From the NCBI GenBank assembly GCA_035493895.1, contig DATJHM010000228.1:1-64000 (forward strand): 64,000 nt of DNA, given 5' to 3'. Positions 16,623 to 25,777 of the stretch are shown one piece after another; the first letter of the stretch is position 1; each line of letters starts with the position of its first letter. The position numbers and the translations under genes were made by a program. The notes under the pieces were generated by a model, which saw only the letters and a program-made list of their open reading frames with translations, did not search any database and was not told where the DNA came from. Source of the stretch: DATJHM01 sp035493895. Lineage in GTDB: Bacteria; Chloroflexota; Ktedonobacteria; Ktedonobacterales; Ktedonobacteraceae.

Positions 16623-16689
16623 AGTAAGCGAGTGTGTTGGGGTGTGCTGCTGGAAGTATGAGTATATCTTATAACTTTTTCGTGGCTTA

Positions 16690-17079
16690 TTACTCCTGAT
16701 TGTAAGCTTCATTGTCGAGCGGCTCAATAAATTCCACGCGATTGCCAAAGGGATCACGAAATTCGAAGCGATCGTAGCCGGGGATCGGGACGCCACTCAA
16801 CGGCTGAAAGCCCTGTGCTTCTAGAAATGCTCGCCACGAGGCAAGATCGACGACCTGATAGGCGATATGCGCTTTTGTGGCGAGATGGTCTACGCCATCC
16901 TCGATACTCACATGGACCTGCCGATCCCCTACCTGTAGCCAGAAGCCGCCACGGTCCTGCAACGAAGCCGGTTTGGCAATCTCTTGTAGCCCTAATTGAT
17001 CGCAATAGAAGTGCCGTGCCTGTGCCTCAGCATCAGAGGGAATCGTGATCTGGACATGGTGAATGCCTTTGATTTCCAT
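16690..17079 (-). CDS. VOC-family (glyoxalase/bleomycin-resistance fold) protein
   Basis: A 129-residue vicinal-oxygen-chelate protein. It starts MEIKGIHHVQITIPS with the first metal-ligand His near residue 7, has HVSIEDG near 57 and AHIAYQVVDLASW near 71, and ends FRDPFGNRVEFIEP with the metal-ligand Glu near 118. The ATG at 17079 is selected because the family begins exactly there and AAGGAA lies upstream; the frame is open far upstream without family similarity. No substrate can be assigned. It follows a thioesterase and smpB on the same strand. Confidence 0.85.
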   Translation of the reverse strand: MEIKGIHHVQITIPSDAEAQARHFYCDQLGLQEIAKPASLQDRGGFWLQVGDRQVHVSIEDGVDHLATKAHIAYQVVDLASWRAFLEAQGFQPLSGVPIPGYDRFEFRDPFGNRVEFIEPLDNEAYNQE

Positions 17080-17125
17080 AAGAAAATATTCCTTTACCTG
17101 GATTGAAAAATAGCGAGATAAAAAA

Positions 17126-17572
17126 TTAGCTTTGCTTGCGCCCCCCAATGTGGAAGGTGCCGAGCGCACGAGCAATAAGCTGCTGCTCTGCGGTCTCCCT
17201 ATTATAAACCGTCGCCTCAAGCACGATCGTGCTGCGCCCCTGGTGAAGAATCGTAGCCTCGGCACGCAGTTCGCCAGTACGGACGGCGCGCAAGAAATTG
17301 ATCTTGGCTTCGATAGTGCTAAACGGCGTTTCGGGAGGCAGCACAGAGATCACCGCCATCGCCATCGCCGTATCAGCCAGCGTAAAAATCACACCGCCAT
17401 GGACGACCTGTTGGGGATGATGCAGGCGGGCATCCACGCTCAGACTGACGGCCCCGCTGCCATCCTGAGCCTGATCTACCCGCAGATCGAGGAGATGGAA
17501 GTAGCCAGAGCGGTCGGCATACTGGCGTACCTCCTCTAACGTAGGTGGTGGTGGTAGCTCGGATTGCGTCAT
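17126..17572 (-). CDS. PaaI-like hotdog-fold thioesterase
   Basis: A 148-residue acyl-CoA thioesterase-like protein. The LHHPQQVVHGGVIFTLADTAMAMAV segment near residues 49-73 contains the HGG..FTLAD core of PaaI hotdog enzymes, and TIEAKINFLRAVRTGELRAEATILHQGRSTIVLEA follows near 85-119. The family hydrolyses aryl- or acyl-CoA. It starts 6 bp after smpB with GAGGGAGAT from the smpB end as ribosome binding site, so the genes are translationally linked although functionally unrelated. Confidence 0.88.
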   Translation of the reverse strand: MTQSELPPPPTLEEVRQYADRSGYFHLLDLRVDQAQDGSGAVSLSVDARLHHPQQVVHGGVIFTLADTAMAMAVISVLPPETPFSTIEAKINFLRAVRTGELRAEATILHQGRSTIVLEATVYNRETAEQQLIARALGTFHIGGRKQS

Positions 17573-17578
17573 GCGCGA

Positions 17579-18070
17579 TTATCTCCCTCGTACAATGCGC
17601 TCCATCTCACGCTTGACATCGCGTTCCGCAATCGCCTCGCGTTTATCGTACAGTTTCTTACCGCGACAGAGACCCAGCTCAATCTTCGCCTTGCCTCCCT
17701 TCAGGTAGAGCTTCAAGGGAATCAGTGTCAGACCCTTCGTCGCGACCTTGCTCAGCAACTGGTTGATTTCTTTTTTGTGCAGCAGCAATTTGCGATTGCG
17801 CATGGGCTCATGGTTAAAGCGATTGCCATGCTCATAAACGGCAATGTGCGCATTTTCGAGCCAGATTTCGCCATGGCGAGCCAGCGCGTACGCGCCACGG
17901 AGCTGCACATGCCCCTCGCGGATCGACTTAATTTCGGTACCCACCAGCGAGATACCCGCCTCGATCGTACGTTCGACGGTATAATCGTGATACGCCTGGC
18001 GATTGACGCTGATGACCTGTATCGGCTTCTGATCAGAAACCGCTTGTTTCGCTGTTGTTTGTTTCGCCAT
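17579..18070 (-). CDS. smpB: tmRNA-binding protein SmpB
   Basis: A 163-residue partner of tmRNA in ribosome rescue. It carries the core ISVNRQAYHDYTVERTIEAGISLVGTEIKSIREGHVQLRGAYA, the NRKLLLHKKEINQLLSK segment, and the basic C-terminal tail that enters the decoding site (KLYDKREAIAERDVKREMERIVRGR). Length is typical. AAGGAG precedes the ATG. ssrA was not seen in the window. Confidence 0.96.
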   Translation of the reverse strand: MAKQTTAKQAVSDQKPIQVISVNRQAYHDYTVERTIEAGISLVGTEIKSIREGHVQLRGAYALARHGEIWLENAHIAVYEHGNRFNHEPMRNRKLLLHKKEINQLLSKVATKGLTLIPLKLYLKGGKAKIELGLCRGKKLYDKREAIAERDVKREMERIVRGR

Positions 18071-18192
18071 AAAAACTCCTTAAAAAGGACGTACATCTGC
18101 TACGCGGAAGAAAAAAGTCGCTAGCAGGAACACTGCTTGATTGCAGGGAGAGAACAAAGAAAGCTCTTCATTAAAAATGTGATCACTGGTGC

Positions 18193-18222
18193 TTGACATT
18201 CGATAGGAAAAACTCCTACGAT
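18193..18222 (+). promoter_or_regulatory. Candidate promoter with embedded palindrome
   Basis: TTGACA at 18193-18198 and TACGAT at 18217-18222 with an 18-bp spacer. The spacer holds a near-perfect inverted repeat at about 18200-18221 (TCG-TAGGA-AAAAC-TCCTA-CGA), which could be an operator. It lies upstream of the MMPL transporter gene and divergent from smpB. Confidence 0.5.
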
Positions 18223-18346
18223 TTGGGCAATAGAGCATGATGTTCTATCATACAACACGCTGTAAACCAGCGTCGAGAGAGAAGTAGGAACCGATGCAAT
18301 TCTCCCTTGAATCCGCTTTCTTTGCTGGTAAGAGAAAGGCTCTCGT

Positions 18347-20671
18347 ATGTTTTATCGTCTAGGCAAATTTGTGACCCGCTATCGCTGGTGGATCGTAGGA
18401 TGGTGGCTGGTGGCGGCGGCACTTGCCTTGCCCTTTGCGCCGCAGGCAAGCCAGGTCTTGCAATCAGGTGGTTTTGTCAGCCCCGATTCTGAATCGCAGA
18501 AGGCAATAGACCTGCTCGTGCAAAAAGTGCATCTCAATTCGACCATTGTCCAGGTCATTCTGACCAGTGATCACTATACCGCGGATCAGCCCCAGTTTAT
18601 TCAGCAGGCAGATCAGGTTATCAGCGGCCTGCGGAACTGGTCAGAGGTTGCCCAGATCGTCACATTTGTTGACAATCCGCGCCAGATTTCGCTGGATCGT
18701 AAGGCGGCGTATATAGACGTGCTGCTCAAAGCTGATTCGAATAGCGCACCTCAGTATTTACCGGAATTGCAGAAGCGATTACACTCTGCGCCTGATTTGA
18801 AATATAGTGTGGGCGGAGGACCGGTCTTTTACGAAGATATTCAGACCGTGAGCGAGCGAGATTTGCGGCGTGCTGAACTGCTGGCCTTTCCCTTCGCTAT
18901 TGTGGCTCTGCTATTTGTCTTTCGCTCAGTCGTTGCCTCAATCCTTCCGGCGCTGGTCGGAGGCTGTGCCGTGGTGATCTCGCTGGCCTTGATTTTCGGA
19001 TTGGGGCATATTACGCCGCTCTCGATCTTCGTCTTGAATATTACGACGCTCTTCGGTCTTGGCCTGGGTGTCGATTATTCGCTCTTTATCGTCAGTCGTT
19101 TCCGCGAGGAACTGGCGCGAGGGCGGGGCGTCGATGAAGCCGTGGTCGTCTCTATTGCGACTGCCGGGCGAGCGGTGGCCTGTTCGGGTTTGACGGTCTC
19201 GATCGGACTCTTTGGGCTGACGTTTATTCGCATCAATATGCTGCGTTCGGTGGGGATGGGAGGCGTGCTGGTGGTTATGCTGGCCTTGCTGGCGGCGTTG
19301 ACGCTGCTCCCTGCGGCGCTCTCCATTATTGGTTTGCGGATCAATGCGTTCCCCGTGCGCCTGCCTCGTTTGTGGGGGAGAAAGACGCCGGAGCAGGCGG
19401 CAGAACTGGATCCACAGTCGGGTTTCTGGTATCGGCTCTCCCAATTTGTGATGCGGTATCCGGTGAGAGTATTGGTGCCGGTCTTGCTCTTGTTGCTGAG
19501 CTTTGGTTCCCCCTTCATCTTCGTGCGTTTCTCGGCTCCGGATGCGTCGATTTTGCCTGCGAATGTCCCATCGCGTGAAGCTTATGACCTGTTAGCGCAG
19601 CGCTTCGATAGCAGCGAGACCACGCCGATTATCATGGCGGTCCAGACCAAGGGCAATGTCATGAGTACGCAGAATATCGCATATCTCTATAATTATGTCC
19701 GGCGCATAGAGGCCGATCCGCGTGTGGCGCGTGTGGATAGTATCGTCAGCGCCGATCCGCGCTTCACCCTTGCCCAATATCAGTTGCTCTATACGCATCC
19801 GCAATTACTGGTCGATCCCTACTTGAGCGCCCTGGCGAAAAGCACGGTAGGAGGCAATACCGTCATGATCCAGGTCATCAGTAAATACGGCATGCTCGAT
19901 GCGCGATCGCAGGCGATCGTGCAGGCCATTCGCAATACTGATCCCGGCCACGGCATACACGTCCTGGTCGATGGCGGGACGGCGGCGGACATGGACTATG
20001 TCAGTTCACTCTATTCGGACTTTCCCATGGCCTTGCTTGTGGTCTCAATTGCAACCTTGATTGTGCTCTTCTTGCTCTTCCGATCCATCGTGCTTCCCCT
20101 CAAAGCTATTCTGATGAATACGCTGTCGATCTTTGTGAGCTATGGAGCCCTGGTTGTCATCTTCCAGGAAGGGTTTTTGCATCAGATTCTGGGTTTCACG
20201 CCACTTGGTTTTGTCGAAGCCTCCAGTCCGATCTTGCTCTTCTGTTCGCTCTTCGGCCTTTCCATGGACTATGAAGTCTTCCTACTTTCGCGTGTGCAGG
20301 AGGCGTTCTGGCAAACGGGCGATAATCGGCAGGCCGTCGCGTTAGGCTTGCAGAGGAGCGGTGGGATCATTACCAGTGCCGCCGTGATCGTCATTGTTGT
20401 CAGCGCCTGCTTTGCCACTGCGGATATGATTCTCGTCAAAGCGCTGGGATTGGGCATGGCGCTGGCAGTCGTTATGGATGCGACTCTGGTGCGCGGTCTG
20501 CTGGTGCCCGCGACTATGCGTTTATTGGGAGACTGGAACTGGTGGATTCCGTTTGTAGGCGTGCAGCGCCGTCCGCCCGCAATGGCCGAATATATGGAGT
20601 CCGAGGGAAAGAAGAAGGTAGACGAGGCCGAGAAGATGGGCGAGGATGTGCAGATGGGAGGCACGCGATGA
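18347..20671 (+). CDS. MMPL/RND-family transporter
   Basis: A 774-residue membrane transporter with the RND-like two-half architecture. An N-terminal helix and a large extracytoplasmic loop are followed by clustered helices near residues 180-330, then helix 7 near 375-395, a second loop, and helices near 560-735. Hallmark segments are LGLGVDYSLFIVSRFREE near 238 and FGLSMDYEVFLLSRVQEAF near 635, which hold the proton-relay Asp-Tyr pairs. MMPL proteins export lipids, glycopeptides or hydrophobic compounds. Its stop overlaps the start of the lipoprotein gene, implying a joint role in envelope lipid or pigment handling (inference). Confidence 0.92.
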   Translation: MFYRLGKFVTRYRWWIVGWWLVAAALALPFAPQASQVLQSGGFVSPDSESQKAIDLLVQKVHLNSTIVQVILTSDHYTADQPQFIQQADQVISGLRNWSEVAQIVTFVDNPRQISLDRKAAYIDVLLKADSNSAPQYLPELQKRLHSAPDLKYSVGGGPVFYEDIQTVSERDLRRAELLAFPFAIVALLFVFRSVVASILPALVGGCAVVISLALIFGLGHITPLSIFVLNITTLFGLGLGVDYSLFIVSRFREELARGRGVDEAVVVSIATAGRAVACSGLTVSIGLFGLTFIRINMLRSVGMGGVLVVMLALLAALTLLPAALSIIGLRINAFPVRLPRLWGRKTPEQAAELDPQSGFWYRLSQFVMRYPVRVLVPVLLLLLSFGSPFIFVRFSAPDASILPANVPSREAYDLLAQRFDSSETTPIIMAVQTKGNVMSTQNIAYLYNYVRRIEADPRVARVDSIVSADPRFTLAQYQLLYTHPQLLVDPYLSALAKSTVGGNTVMIQVISKYGMLDARSQAIVQAIRNTDPGHGIHVLVDGGTAADMDYVSSLYSDFPMALLVVSIATLIVLFLLFRSIVLPLKAILMNTLSIFVSYGALVVIFQEGFLHQILGFTPLGFVEASSPILLFCSLFGLSMDYEVFLLSRVQEAFWQTGDNRQAVALGLQRSGGIITSAAVIVIVVSACFATADMILVKALGLGMALAVVMDATLVRGLLVPATMRLLGDWNWWIPFVGVQRRPPAMAEYMESEGKKKVDEAEKMGEDVQMGGTR

Positions 20672-21798
20672 AAAGAGCGATGATGCGGCACATAAGCGTG
20701 CCGCTGGCTATACTAATCGGAGCCTTGCTGAGTATCTTCCTGGCTTCCTGCTCATTTCCGGGCGTCTATTCCTCGTCCGAGCAACTGCCAGCGGCAAAAC
20801 CGTTGCCCGTAGCGGCACCGTTGCCCCCCGTTCGCCTGCCGCAAGATGAGGCCGCGCATAAGGATTTGACCGAATGGTGGTATTACACCGGTCATCTCGA
20901 GACAACGGATGCCACCGGTAACGTTCATCAATATGGCTTCGAATTTGTCATATTTCAGGGGCTGCGTAGTGATATACCGCCCACCTACGCCTCGCATTTT
21001 GCCATCAGCGATATCAGTCGGGGCGCGTTTTATTACGATCAGCGCAGACAGCTTGAGCCCGACGCCGTGCTCCCGAACGGCACCTCGACGCAAGGCTTCA
21101 ATGTCGGCATCGACGATTGGCATATGCAGGGATTGAACGGGCACGATCATCTTCAGGCATCCATGACCAACTACGCCATCGATCTCAATTTGCAGGCACG
21201 CAAACCGGTCGTGCTGCATAACGGCACCGGTTTGATTACCTATGGTCTGGGCGGATTCTCGTACTACTACTCGCGTACCAATATGGCCGTTTCTGGCACG
21301 ATGCAGGATCATGGGCAGACCGTGCATGTCAGCGGAGAAGCCTGGATGGATCATCAGTGGGGAAATTTCCTGGCGCAAGGTGAGGGAGGCTGGGATTGGT
21401 ACAGTATCCAGCTCAAGAACCAGAGCGAAATGATGATCTATTTTATCCGCGATAGCAGCGGCAAAACGATCTCTACCTACATCGAGTATGTCGATCCGAG
21501 CGGAAAAGAAACATTGCTGCCCGCCAGTGCACTTCAGGTAACTGTGTTGAATAGCTGGACCAGTCCGACAACGGGCATCCGCTATCCTTCGGGTTGGCGG
21601 CTTGCCATCAACGACCCGCATCTACGAACGACGCTCACTATCACGCCACAGCTCAAAAATCAAGAGCTGGTTGCCTACCAATCGACGGGGAACGTCTATT
21701 GGGAGGGAGCAGCCAGCGTGCAGGCGCGTGGACCCGGGGCGAATGTGGATGGGCAGGGCTATGTCGAATTGACGGGATATACTCGACCTGCTAGCTAA
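20668..21798 (+). CDS. CrtC/AttH-like lipocalin-domain lipoprotein
   Basis: A 376-residue protein whose ATG overlaps the MMPL stop (ATGA). The N-terminus is a lipoprotein signal: helix SVPLAILIGALLSIFLAS followed by Cys in LASC near residue 29. The remainder resembles the AttH/carotenoid 1,2-hydratase lipocalin fold: DLTEWWYYTGHLETTD near 73, YGFEFVIFQGL near 94, and SGEAWMDHQWGNF near 224, the D-H-Q-W motif of CrtC-like proteins. It probably sits on the outer face of the membrane and binds or modifies a lipid or carotenoid, perhaps the MMPL substrate. The enzymatic role is not certain. Confidence 0.85.
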   Translation: MKRAMMRHISVPLAILIGALLSIFLASCSFPGVYSSSEQLPAAKPLPVAAPLPPVRLPQDEAAHKDLTEWWYYTGHLETTDATGNVHQYGFEFVIFQGLRSDIPPTYASHFAISDISRGAFYYDQRRQLEPDAVLPNGTSTQGFNVGIDDWHMQGLNGHDHLQASMTNYAIDLNLQARKPVVLHNGTGLITYGLGGFSYYYSRTNMAVSGTMQDHGQTVHVSGEAWMDHQWGNFLAQGEGGWDWYSIQLKNQSEMMIYFIRDSSGKTISTYIEYVDPSGKETLLPASALQVTVLNSWTSPTTGIRYPSGWRLAINDPHLRTTLTITPQLKNQELVAYQSTGNVYWEGAASVQARGPGANVDGQGYVELTGYTRPAS

Positions 21799-21805
21799 AA
21801 TATGT

Positions 21806-21834
21806 CCTGCGGCCTCTACCAGGCTGGCCGCAGG
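21806..21834. terminator. Convergent-gene hairpin
   Basis: CCTGCGGCC pairs with GGCCGCAGG across 11 nt. It sits between the converging lipoprotein and MarR genes and overlaps the MarR stop. No T-run follows. Confidence 0.45.
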
Positions 21835-22331
21835 CGATGAGGCACAATATCACTTTTTGAAGCCGCAACCAGACGGTGCAGATCTGTACGCAGGATCTTC
21901 ATATGTTCAGGACCCAGGATCGCCGTCCAGCGATTCTCCAGCGTCGCGAAAATGGCCTCGACCGTTTGAATACCATCCCAGCCTTTCTGGGTCAGAAGAA
22001 TAAGCTTCCCACGTTTGTCCGTCGGGTGGGGGTGGCGGACAACATACCCATGCTCCTCCAGATAATCTACCATCTGGCTTGCCGCCTGTTTGGTCACGCC
22101 GAGATGCTCGGCTAATTCGTTGCCCGTAGCGCCGCCCGCTGAGAGTAGTTGAAAGGCGAAACCATGCGCAGGCCGAAGATCGCCATACCCCAATTTAGCA
22201 AGCTCAGTGTGGAGATCATCAATCAGAATACTGTAAGCCGTCGCTAGGAGTGCCACCAGCTCGTAGGTTATGGATGGAGTGTCGTCCACAGCGTCTCGGT
22301 CCCCCCCCTCAAAGAATTGTAATAACCCCAT
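21816..22331 (-). CDS. MarR-family transcriptional regulator
   Basis: A 171-residue winged-helix regulator. The DNA-binding region spans about residues 60-115, with TGNELAEHLGVTKQAASQMVDYLEEHGYVVRHPHPTDKRGKLILLT giving the recognition helix and wing. The dimerisation helices flank it. No ribosome binding site is obvious, and TATAAT lies next to the start, so leaderless translation or a later start is possible. A palindrome in the promoter of the thioredoxin-fold gene 0.9 kb away is a candidate target. MarR proteins often respond to phenolics or oxidants. Confidence 0.88.
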   Translation of the reverse strand: MGLLQFFEGGDRDAVDDTPSITYELVALLATAYSILIDDLHTELAKLGYGDLRPAHGFAFQLLSAGGATGNELAEHLGVTKQAASQMVDYLEEHGYVVRHPHPTDKRGKLILLTQKGWDGIQTVEAIFATLENRWTAILGPEHMKILRTDLHRLVAASKSDIVPHRLRPAW

Positions 22332-22650
22332 TATATCTCATCAATGATAGTGAACCGTGCTGGCTAAGAGTTTGTCCGAAGACTGGATTCTCTCTGGCTT
22401 GAAGCCACCTCAGACAGATTTGCAGATGAAATGAAGAGCGAAATCGAGACAGGATTCACGAATATCCCGGGCCAGAGGCGCTTTGAGCAGTGACACGAGA
22501 CGCTAATACCTGGCGAAGAGAAAAAGGATAATGTAGGGTAGCTGAATTGGGTGAGCCTGCCATAGATGAAGCGAACACGATGAGGTAAACCAGGTAGGGG
22601 ACAGAGCGATAGCAAAAAAACGTTCTGATCCCCCATGCTCAAGGATGAGC
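22332..22650. other. 319-bp gap without recognised gene
   Basis: It lies between the MarR start and the end of the thioredoxin-fold gene. Short minus-strand frames exist, but none has a credible ribosome binding site or family likeness. No strong hairpin or repeat was seen. Confidence 0.5.
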
Positions 22651-23214
22651 TTATTTATGGCCGTTCAAGGCATTTTCCATCGCCGTGAAGGGGAGATGGT
22701 TCCCGATAAGATCAGAGTAGAAGACTATCTGGATGTGCTGATCGGGCCCAATCAGGAAATCGGCAGGGATACGATGGAAATTTGCCCCCGCCTCGCTGAT
22801 GAGTTCGTAGCCGATAGCCGCAGCGTCCTGGATCTTCTGCTGCATCTCTGAGGTATCGATACGAGCCACGCTGGCTTGCGTCTTCTCCTCAGAAACCTCA
22901 ACGCCGTACAGATCGTAGAGGCTTGCGGTCGGGTCGGCGATAAGAGGGAAAGGAACATCTTGCCTGGATGTGACATATTGCTTGATGCTCTCTACTGGCG
23001 ATTCAAAGAAGGCCAGTATCTCTAATCCTTGTGCGTGCAGCTCTGGATAATGCTGAATCAACTGGTGGATGCGCAAATTGCAAAGTGCACAGCCTCCATT
23101 GCGCAGGAAGGTGAGCAAAACGGGCTTGCCCTCATAGGCGCGCAGATCGATGTGCTCGCCGAAAATGTCCTTTACCTCAAAGTGAGGTGCCATCTCTCCT
23201 GTGTGGAGTTTCAT
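22651..23214 (-). CDS. Peroxiredoxin-like (AhpC/TSA, thioredoxin-fold) protein
   Basis: A 187-residue thioredoxin-fold protein. It begins MKLHTGEMAPHFEVKDIFG as peroxiredoxins do, then PVLLTFLRNGGCALCNLRIHQL near residues 30-51, where a CxxC (CALC) replaces the single peroxidatic Cys context TxxC. This variant is typical of the redoxin group often labelled peroxiredoxin-like. The C-terminus IPADFLIGPDQHIQIVFYSDLIGNHLPF matches. It is preceded by AAGGAGAAAAGG and by a palindromic operator in its promoter. Probable role: a thiol reductase or peroxidase in stress defence. Confidence 0.85.
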   Translation of the reverse strand: MKLHTGEMAPHFEVKDIFGEHIDLRAYEGKPVLLTFLRNGGCALCNLRIHQLIQHYPELHAQGLEILAFFESPVESIKQYVTSRQDVPFPLIADPTASLYDLYGVEVSEEKTQASVARIDTSEMQQKIQDAAAIGYELISEAGANFHRIPADFLIGPDQHIQIVFYSDLIGNHLPFTAMENALNGHK

Positions 23215-23248
23215 CCTTTTCTCCTTATCTGCTCTCGTAAACGAGAAA

Positions 23249-23305
23249 ATTAGTCAAGTAACTTTACTAAATGAAATGGTAGCCTGTCTTGACTAATTTG
23301 TCAAG
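23249..23305 (-). promoter_or_regulatory. Palindromic operator and promoter of the peroxiredoxin-like gene
   Basis: A perfect palindrome CTTGAC-TAATTT-GTCAAG covers 23288-23305. On the minus strand it contributes a TTGACA -35 box, with TACCAT 17 bp further as a weak -10. A second CTTGACTAATTTT half-site (minus strand) lies at about 23246-23258 in the 5' UTR. Two sites flanking the start point suggest repression, possibly by the nearby MarR protein. Confidence 0.55.
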
Positions 23306-23430
23306 GAACTTGCTTTTTTCTTGAGTGCTTATACAACAACGTTGAATTTCGCAAAAAGAGTTGCGTGCAAGCCAGATGAAAAAAGCCAGATAGTGGCCCG
23401 GAGTTTTTCCGGCACGGACAAGCAGTGCCT

Positions 23431-25119
23431 CTATCGAGCGACCGTCGTTCTCGCAAGCACCTGAAACTTGCCCTCAACAAAGCCCAGATACTCCTGTTGT
23501 GCAGTATACCCCCCCTGCTCATGCAGTTCTATCGTCACTTCGGCAATAGCTCGCTGAAAGAGATGACGTCGTGCGATATGAGGTGTGGGAGCAAGCTTTT
23601 GTAGGGGCAGCGTGCGTGTAAACAGGCCGCCATAGATGCTACCTGGAAGATAGGATTGGAGGCGAATTTGTTGCTCGCTGCCTGCCTCCAGCGAGTTTTC
23701 AAAGGGCGAACAGACAAATTGATAGAGACGAAAGCGCCGTTTGCTCCAGAGCGGGCGTGCCACAGCTGCATAGGAGAAGTGCACATCGCCAGAAAGCACC
23801 AGCACATCGGCATGATGGGCGCGTACCATCTTGTTCAGCTCATGCCAGGTATCCATAAAAACCGGCCAGTGATCGAAGCTCATTTTGCGCGTCAGCCAGA
23901 GTTGCCAGAGAGCGATGCGCAGGCCCAGGTGACGCAAGAGCGAAAAGCGACTGTTTTGCAGGGGACGGTTGCCCATAAGATATTCCAGCAGCCCAATCAA
24001 AGGCGGAAGGAGGACAGGCACCGAAGAGACCAGCAGGGCCGGTTGCTGTGCTTGCGCCTGGAGCCAGTCGTGAAGATTCTGCATCTGCGTGTGGCTCATA
24101 ATACGTGCCGAAGCGCAAAAATCCGCTTCGTCAGCGCTAAAAACAGCCGAGCGTTCCGCACGCACATTCGTCACAAAAATAGGCGGTACCGTCGGAATGG
24201 TATAGTGCCAGGGAAGCACCGTTTTCCCATACACCTCCTCGCGGACACAGGCGCGTAGCGCTTCTAACGCATCCTCTCCACTTTGCGCCGCTTGCTGCAT
24301 AATCGTAAGCAAAGGATGTTGCGTCTGTTCATCGCAGAAGAGATTGCCCCAGCCCTGGTAGATCCAGTAAGCAACCATGCCATCCACCAGGAGCTGTTCT
24401 TGCCCCTCTCGTAAAGCCCGTGCGCGCCAGCCGGAGAAAAGATTCCAGTTATTCGTAATTTCATGATCATCGAACATCATAAAACTGGGAACATGCGCGA
24501 GTAACTGGCGAATCCCCGTCGTACTGGTCCAGGCATGGCGATAGAGCGTCGCAAAATCGGCGAACGTAAGGGCGACTCTCTGACCAGCAGGGAAGGCATC
24601 GCGCACAAAAGGAGAGAGTTCATCCGCGTAGATTTGATCGCCGATCATCAACAGTGCCTGAGGCCAGAGTGTCTCGCGTTCCGCCTCGTGTTCGAGCAGC
24701 CAATCGCCATACGCACTGAGCGTATCGTCTGCCGGATTGAAGAGTTTGCGACAGGAGCCATAGGCAATACGTAACGGAGCATTTGGGTGTGGTGAGATCG
24801 TCTCTGACGCGTTGGCCGGGATGGATGGGAGGGTGCGGAAGTAGTAAGAATCGTCAGGAATAGTACTTTCAGGAAGATGGTTATCTTGTGTAGTTATAAT
24901 AAGTTTATATGTATACCAGGTAAAAGGGCGTAAAGAGCGTAATTGTGGAGCGGCATAAAAGCGTGTACCGACCTGAATAGTTGGCGTCGTGAGCGAAAGG
25001 TCGGGGTCAGAAGGGGACTGAAGCAGAAGCGTCACAAGAGAAGGCTGGGATACCTCCACCCAGATCGTCGCGCATGTTGAGCTCACAGCACGAACCAGAG
25101 GGCCAACGAGTATGTGCAT
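23431..25119 (-). CDS. PhoD-like metallophosphatase
   Basis: A 562-residue enzyme of the PhoD/alkaline phosphatase D superfamily (phosphodiesterase or phosphomonoesterase). Metal-site segments are PLRIAYGSCRKLF near residue 112, LMIGDQIYADE near 152, FMMFDDHEITNNWNLFSGW near 208, and VLVLSGDVHFSYAA near 445. The N-terminal 90 residues form a fibronectin-like domain (VRAVSSTCATIWVEVSQPS ... FTWYTYKLI), as in PhoD. No Tat signal is visible, so it may act in the cytoplasm. The ATG at 25119 is preferred over an earlier TTG because GGAAGGA precedes it. Confidence 0.88.
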   Translation of the reverse strand: MHILVGPLVRAVSSTCATIWVEVSQPSLVTLLLQSPSDPDLSLTTPTIQVGTRFYAAPQLRSLRPFTWYTYKLIITTQDNHLPESTIPDDSYYFRTLPSIPANASETISPHPNAPLRIAYGSCRKLFNPADDTLSAYGDWLLEHEAERETLWPQALLMIGDQIYADELSPFVRDAFPAGQRVALTFADFATLYRHAWTSTTGIRQLLAHVPSFMMFDDHEITNNWNLFSGWRARALREGQEQLLVDGMVAYWIYQGWGNLFCDEQTQHPLLTIMQQAAQSGEDALEALRACVREEVYGKTVLPWHYTIPTVPPIFVTNVRAERSAVFSADEADFCASARIMSHTQMQNLHDWLQAQAQQPALLVSSVPVLLPPLIGLLEYLMGNRPLQNSRFSLLRHLGLRIALWQLWLTRKMSFDHWPVFMDTWHELNKMVRAHHADVLVLSGDVHFSYAAVARPLWSKRRFRLYQFVCSPFENSLEAGSEQQIRLQSYLPGSIYGGLFTRTLPLQKLAPTPHIARRHLFQRAIAEVTIELHEQGGYTAQQEYLGFVEGKFQVLARTTVAR

Positions 25120-25777
25120 AAAGAGAGATCCTTCCCGCAAAAGATAAATGTGTCACAATTCGTATGAAGCGCAGAAAGCCGCTACAGTATAGTATAGCGT
25201 GCGGAAAAATAGATTGTGAAGGACAAAAAAGACAAGATGCCGGGGAATGTCGTATTTGCCTGCTCGAGAGAGATGTAATATCTGTATTGCAATGTAGATT
25301 CCGGCGTCACAGTTTTGTTATAGCTCCTGTTGGTCGTTACCGACAACACTGGATAAATTGTAAAAAGAGAAAAATAAGAGAGAAGAGTGAAAGAAGAAAA
25401 GAGAGAGAAAAGAAGAGTGAAAGTAAAAAATAATTTGGGCCATATTGCCGAGTTATTGACGTATATGTACGAAGGTATGGTATACTTTGTTGCGATGTAA
25501 AGGCCATTTCTATCTGCGATCCAAACACATCGCCCGGGTTTTGTTTTCACATTTTTCGCGAGAACGTAATAAAATGTAATAACATTTGTCATACAGCAGA
25601 AAAAAATATGTTGGAACAGGTGAAAAGAGAGACCTGAGCGAGAAGAGAAGCAGCTAGTTTCAGTCCCCTCAAGCGGGTCGTAAAAGGATTTTGCTCCAGC
25701 CGCCCGCAGAGGGAAAGTACATATGCGAAACACGAAAAGATCAAGTGATTATGCACTAGGGACGAAACAGGGAAGTC
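25120..25777. other. 658-bp divergent gap with purine-only tract
   Basis: It lies between the PhoD-like gene (minus) and the GAF kinase gene (plus). From about 25361 to 25432 the plus strand is almost entirely A and G, with GAGAGAGAAAAGAAGAGTGA-type runs. Further on, TTGACG and TATACT occur near 25456-25486 with a 19-bp spacer, a weak promoter candidate for the kinase operon. No gene was recognised. Confidence 0.5.
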
